This document shows positions 60,410 through 64,000 of a stretch of DNA of 64,000 nucleotides, piece by piece. The notes under the pieces were generated by a model that had not been told where the DNA came from, did not search any database, and worked only from the letters and a program-made list of their open reading frames with translations. Source of the DNA: Flaviflagellibacter deserti (lineage in GTDB: Bacteria; Pseudomonadota; Alphaproteobacteria; Rhizobiales; Methylopilaceae). The stretch's first letter is position 1, and each line of letters opens with the position of its first letter. The position numbers were made by a program, and so were the translations under genes. The stretch is from positions 400,948-464,947 of the forward strand of contig NZ_JBHSJF010000005.1 of the NCBI RefSeq assembly GCF_042652085.1. Direction: 5' to 3'.

Positions 60410-61354
60410 ATGACGCAGATGAGTTGGAACCCAGCAATCGAACCGGGTTGTCCCGATGAGGTGGGCGTGGACGCGATCGAAACCCTCATCGTTCCGCGTG
60501 CTCGAGACCTTGGCGGCTTCGAGGTTCGGCGCGCTCTGCCGGCGCCGAAGCGGCAGATGGTCGGGCCGTTCATCTTCTTCGACCAGGCCGGGCCGGCCGA
60601 GTTCCTGACCGGCCAGGGCGTCGATGTCCGGCCGCACCCGCATATTGGTCTCGGCACCGTCACCTACCTGTATCGCGGCGACTTCCATCACCGAGACAGC
60701 ATCGGATCCGACCAGATCATCCGTCCCGGCGCGCTGAACTGGATGGTCGCCGGGCGCGGGGTTTCCCATTCGGAGCGCACGTCGGCAGCGGCCCGGAGCG
60801 GTCCGAACAGCCTGTTCGGGATTCAGACTTGGCTGGCCCTGCCCGACAGTCACGAGGACATCGCGCCCATGTTCGAGCATCACGGCAAGGAGGCGCTGCC
60901 GGTGATCGAGGACCTTGGCGTCTCGGTTCGGCTTATCCTCGGAAACGCCTACGGCCAAGCCGCCCCCGCGACGATGTTCTCGGAGACATTCTACGCCGAT
61001 GTGACGCTCGACGCAGGAAGCCGATTGCCGATGCCAGACGACCATGAGGACAGAGGCATCTATATCGTCGAAGGCTCGATCTCGGTCGCTGGCCAGGATT
61101 ACGCAGCATCTCAGATGATGGTTTTCCGGCCTGGCGACAGGATTACGGTGGCGGCCGGCAGCAGAGGCGCGCGGCTGATGATTCTCGGCGGCGCAACACT
61201 CGCGGGACCACGTTACATCTGGTGGAACTTCGTCGCCTCCTCGGAGGAGCGTATCGAAGAAGCCAAGGCCGAATGGCGCGCGCAGAATTGGGGCAAGGGG
61301 CGCTTCGATCTCCCGGTCGATGACCGGGATGAGCACATACCTCTTCCTATCTGA
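60410..61354 (+). CDS. Pirin family protein
   Basis: 314 aa, two cupin domains. Metal site in the N-domain: RPHPHIGLGTVTYLYRGDF with HPH and the later HHRDS and E in HSERTS. Pirins act as iron-binding regulators or quercetin-type dioxygenases. ATG 60410 follows AGGAG with short spacing; ATG 60419 is an alternative. Grouped with isochorismatase-family and LysR genes, which suggests an oxidative or aromatic-compound response. Confidence 0.9.
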   Translation: MTQMSWNPAIEPGCPDEVGVDAIETLIVPRARDLGGFEVRRALPAPKRQMVGPFIFFDQAGPAEFLTGQGVDVRPHPHIGLGTVTYLYRGDFHHRDSIGSDQIIRPGALNWMVAGRGVSHSERTSAAARSGPNSLFGIQTWLALPDSHEDIAPMFEHHGKEALPVIEDLGVSVRLILGNAYGQAAPATMFSETFYADVTLDAGSRLPMPDDHEDRGIYIVEGSISVAGQDYAASQMMVFRPGDRITVAAGSRGARLMILGGATLAGPRYIWWNFVASSEERIEEAKAEWRAQNWGKGRFDLPVDDRDEHIPLPI

Positions 61355-61841
61355 CCAGCGCTAACGAACGCGACTAGGGCAATCCAGAACGACATGGATG
61401 CACACTGGCATTAAGGTCTGAGCTCGCTGACAGCCCAGACCCCAAGTCCTCTCTTGGCGCTTTCTGGGAGCGGACGAGCAGGCGTATCCGGCGCATTTCG
61501 CCGTGTTTGCCAGATATGAGGATATCCAGAAGATCCCGGGCCACTCCACGGTCCCGGAGCGATACCCATTCGAGGGATTTGAACGGTTTCTCAACGCGGC
61601 CGCTGAGCATTATCCCGTCCGCCTGAACTGACAGCAAGCCCCGCGCATAGGCGTCGCGACAGCGCAGGCTGTCCAACGCTGATCTCGCCTCACAAGTCTT
61701 GGCCGTCGGTCTGCTGGGAGAATCCGAAGACGCGTTGCGACAGCCGCCGGGCAGCCCCGCAATCATCAGAAACGGTTCATCTGTCCTCTCGACGGACCTG
61801 ATGTGGAGTCGTACCGTTACGGAACAACAAGGGGCGGTGCC
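61355..61841. other. Gene-poor stretch between pirin and kinase genes
   Basis: 487 bp. An open minus-strand frame (61374-61868) contains a plausible stretch (ARSALDSLRCRDAYARGLL, EKPFKSLEWVSLRDRGVARD) but has no recognisable family, no RBS I trust, and overlaps the kinase start. The last 40 bases carry AAGGGG for the kinase. Otherwise nothing seen. Confidence 0.4.
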
Positions 61842-63266
61842 ATGTCCCAGGATCCCAGGGTCCAGCACGATGTGACGCGGCGCGCAACGACAGCGCTCAA
61901 TGGGGACGAGGCGCGCTATCGTTTCCTATTCGAAGCAATCGACACAGGGTTCTGTACCATCCAGGTCGTCTTCGACGAGCGCGGCAAGGCCACCGATTAC
62001 GTCTTCCTCGAGGTCAATCCGGCCTTCATCTCGCATACCGGGCTTGTGGACGCCGTCCGCAAGAGCATTCGAGAGCTTCGGCCGGAGCACGAGGATTATT
62101 GGTTCGAAACCTACGGCCGGATCGTGACGACAGGTCGCCCCGAGCGTTTCGAACGTCTCTCACCATCGCTCGGCCGCTGGTTCGATGTCTACGCCTTCCC
62201 AATCGGTCCTCCGGAACGTCAAGAACTCGCGATCCGGCTGTACGACATTACGGATCGTAAGCGTGCGGAGGACGCCCTCCGCGTCACCGCCGAACGGCTC
62301 CGCCACGTCGTCGATGGCGCCCGAGAGTATGCGATTATCTCCCTCGACGCGGACGGCCGGATAACGGGTTGGGACGGCGGCGCTCGACGCCTTCTAGGAT
62401 ACGACGAGGCTGAGACGCTCGGCTTGCCCATCGACATCTTCTATACACCCGAAGACTGCGCCTCCGGAGTGCCGGAACGGGAGATGAGGACCGCGGACGA
62501 GTCCGGGCGCGCCTCTGACGATCGCTGGCACCTCCGCAAGGATGGCTCCCGCTTCTGGGGCTCCGGCGTGATGCTGCCGTTGCACGATGGCGACAGTGCC
62601 CGCTTCCTCAAAATCTTTCGCGATCGCACCGAAGAGCGGCAGGCCGCCGAACTTCAGCGGCTCCTCCTGTCGGAACTGGAGCACCGCGTGAAGAACACGC
62701 TGGCCGTTGTGGATGCGATCGCAACGCAAACCTTCCGCGGCCTGGACCAAGAGGCCGAAAAAGCCTTCCGATCACGCTTGCGGGCACTCGCGGGCGGCCA
62801 CGGGGTGCTTACCCAAGAGCACTGGCAGGGCGCAGATCTGCGGCAGGTCGTGGCCACCGCGCTGAAGCCCTTCAACGACGAGACAAGGGCGCGGCTGCGG
62901 ATCGAGGGACCGGGCCTTGAGATCGCAGCGAAACCCGCCCTGGCGCTGACGCTGGCACTGCATGAACTGGCGACCAACGCCGCGAAATATGGCGCCTTGG
63001 CAAGCGAGAACGGTCGCGTGGACGTGTCCTGGTCCGTCGAGGACGGGCTGGAGGGCAGGCTTCGGTTCCAATGGGTGGAGAGGGAGGGGCCTCCCGTCGC
63101 CGTCCCGGCCAAAACAGGGTTCGGCTCCCGGCTGATCCGCAATCTCTCGACCGAACTCGGCGCAACCGTTCAAATAGACTATCCGCCCTCCGGGGCAGTG
63201 TGCGTCGTCGATGTGCCGACAGCGAGTCTCCAAGACCAAGCGAACGGCGGAGAGCCAGCGACATGA
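61842..63266 (+). CDS. HWE-family sensor histidine kinase with PAS domains
   Basis: 474 aa, soluble. First PAS-like domain about 25-150 (FLFEAIDTGFCTIQVVF), second about 160-275 (VDGAREYAIISLDADGRITG, WDGGARRLLGYDE). HWE kinase core: LSELEHRVKNTLAVVDAIA (phospho-His), HELATNAAKYGALA and WVEREGPPV. HWE kinases often respond to light or stress and feed the PhyR-EcfG pathway in alphaproteobacteria. No LOV cysteine motif was noted. AAGGGG lies seven bases before ATG 61842. No response regulator nearby. Confidence 0.92.
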   Translation: MSQDPRVQHDVTRRATTALNGDEARYRFLFEAIDTGFCTIQVVFDERGKATDYVFLEVNPAFISHTGLVDAVRKSIRELRPEHEDYWFETYGRIVTTGRPERFERLSPSLGRWFDVYAFPIGPPERQELAIRLYDITDRKRAEDALRVTAERLRHVVDGAREYAIISLDADGRITGWDGGARRLLGYDEAETLGLPIDIFYTPEDCASGVPEREMRTADESGRASDDRWHLRKDGSRFWGSGVMLPLHDGDSARFLKIFRDRTEERQAAELQRLLLSELEHRVKNTLAVVDAIATQTFRGLDQEAEKAFRSRLRALAGGHGVLTQEHWQGADLRQVVATALKPFNDETRARLRIEGPGLEIAAKPALALTLALHELATNAAKYGALASENGRVDVSWSVEDGLEGRLRFQWVEREGPPVAVPAKTGFGSRLIRNLSTELGATVQIDYPPSGAVCVVDVPTASLQDQANGGEPAT

Positions 63267-63586
63267 ACGGATCGCGTGAGGGGCCGACCCTGCGATCGAC
63301 CCCAGGCGGCCCGGAAATCCAGCGAAAACCGCCGTTGTCCGGATGACGGTCTTGAATCTGCCGAAGGCAGGCAAGGTTTGCTGCCGATCTGCTGCGTGCC
63401 AGGCGAGAGATCTCCGTCGTTATCCATCGCGAAGCTTCAGGTGGAGTTGGACCATGTCTGACCAATCCAACATGCGGGCGCAAGCGGCACGAACTCGGGA
63501 GAGCCGCGACAGGCAGACGGTACTGGGCGAGAAGCGCCTCATGGCCGCTGAAGCTGACTTTCATAGCCGCGCCAATGTGTCGACGC
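63267..63586. other. Gene-poor stretch between kinase and DUF2218 genes
   Basis: 320 bp. A plus-strand frame from ATG 63454 (DQSNMRAQAARTRESRDRQT, polar and basic) runs into the antisense of the DUF2218 gene; I do not accept it without homology. No terminator or repeat seen. Confidence 0.4.
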
Positions 63587-63871
63587 TCAGCGCCAGGAGA
63601 CAGACAGCGGCTTCTCGCGAAAGGCAAATCGCTCGAGATGGTCGACGACCACCTCCCCCGTTTCCACGGCGACTGCGGACTCCGAAGCGGTGATCTTTAT
63701 GGAGAGATTGTCTGGACCGGCCTCCAATTCGACCACAGCACCAGACGGCATGATGATCCGCCCGCGGCTCCCCATGAGCGTCACATCCAAGCGATGGGCC
63801 CAGTGTTTGCAGAGCTGCTTCAAATACAGGTCGCCGTTCTTGGTTGGAACGTCAGCTTGGATGATCTGCAA
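63587..63871 (-). CDS. DUF2218 domain protein
   Basis: 94 aa. The family layout is clear: LYLKQLCKHWAHRLDV, SRGRIIMPSGAVVELEAGP, then EVVVDHLERFAFREKPLSVSW. Function of the family is unknown. Start is TTG 63871 with GGAG eight bases upstream; no ATG fits. It begins 17 bases after the stop of the ABC exporter gene on the same strand, so they are one operon. Confidence 0.88.
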   Translation of the reverse strand: MQIIQADVPTKNGDLYLKQLCKHWAHRLDVTLMGSRGRIIMPSGAVVELEAGPDNLSIKITASESAVAVETGEVVVDHLERFAFREKPLSVSWR

Positions 63872-63888
63872 ATGTTGCTCTCCGAAAT

Positions 63889-64000
63889 CTAGATGACCTT
63901 CTGCGCGTCGTGCAGCCGGCGGTAGGTTCCGTGGCGGGCAACGAGGTCGGTGTGGTTGCCCTGTTCGGCGATGCCGGTCTCGGTGACGACGACGATGCGG
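63889..64000 (-). CDS. ABC exporter ATP-binding protein, C-terminal end
   Basis: Only the last 36 codons lie in the window: RIVVVTETGIAEQGNHTDLVA then RHGTYRRLHDAQKVI. This is the post-H-loop strand and end of a half-transporter ATPase (IVVLxxGxIxEQGxHxELL pattern, ending YxxLHxAQ). Type (lipid, drug or peptide exporter) cannot be told. Confidence 0.82.
   Translation of the reverse strand, partial: RIVVVTETGIAEQGNHTDLVARHGTYRRLHDAQKVI

Noticed and set aside
61374..61868. Minus-strand frame of 164 codons before the HWE kinase
   Set aside because: No family, no reliable RBS, and it overlaps the kinase start; noted only in the gap entry.

Overview
The window reads as a chromosomal segment of an alphaproteobacterium, most likely order Hyphomicrobiales (Rhizobiales). 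The signs are high GC, dense short-spaced operons, HWE-type kinase, ECF sigma/anti-sigma pairs, candidate GGAAC-N16/17-NGTT promoters of the EcfG general-stress type, and many tiny rhizobial-style hypothetical genes. I cannot name a genus. No rRNA, CRISPR array, intact transposase or integrase was seen.

Layout. 0-5.6 kb: 5-oxoprolinase genes (pxpA divergent from pxpB-pxpC), a lytic transglycosylase, and a sulfate ABC importer (binding protein, CysT, CysW) with no ATPase gene beside it. 5.8-9 kb: MacA-MacB efflux. 9-13 kb: an MFS transporter, then a fasciclin protein next to an ECF sigma factor and its RskA-like anti-sigma factor. 13-17.5 kb: LysR regulator, lepA, a short-chain dehydrogenase that seems to start at CTG, and PPK2. 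17.7-24.2 kb: L,D-transpeptidase lipoprotein, alpha/beta hydrolase, PAS-GGDEF-EAL protein, MsrA and a MepA-like endopeptidase. 24.3-29.6 kb: glycosyltransferase, amylo-1,6-glucosidase-like enzyme, stress-type SDR and topoisomerase IB.

A tRNA-Ser(GGA) at 29.72-29.81 kb marks the start of an accessory region to about 51 kb. It holds a PpiC/HupE/DUF3604 three-gene module, a serralysin-type RTX protease, an RsbQ-like hydrolase overlapping a PAS histidine kinase, and a double-KaiC ATPase coupled to a hybrid kinase. From 42.6 to 51 kb there are few long genes. That stretch carries three related ribbon-helix-helix genes (one is at 34.3 kb), many small membrane or secreted proteins, stem-loop elements of shared design, decayed remains of a GH108 lysozyme and of a response regulator, at least four stress-type promoter candidates and two Hsp20 genes. 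I read it as a stress-response and gene-decay zone.

51-58.2 kb is respiratory: a PQQ-type sugar dehydrogenase lipoprotein facing a caa3-type oxidase operon (CtaG, tri-haem cytochrome c, CoxB fused to cytochrome c, CoxA fused to a CoxC-like domain, small membrane protein). 58.5-64 kb: isochorismatase-family hydrolase with a divergent LysR regulator, pirin, HWE histidine kinase, and a DUF2218 gene downstream of a truncated ABC exporter gene.

The best candidates for a less-described system are the accessory sensory block (RsbQ-like/PAS kinase facing KaiC-like/hybrid kinase), the PpiC-HupE-DUF3604 module, and the small-gene zone with its paired hairpins and stress promoters.
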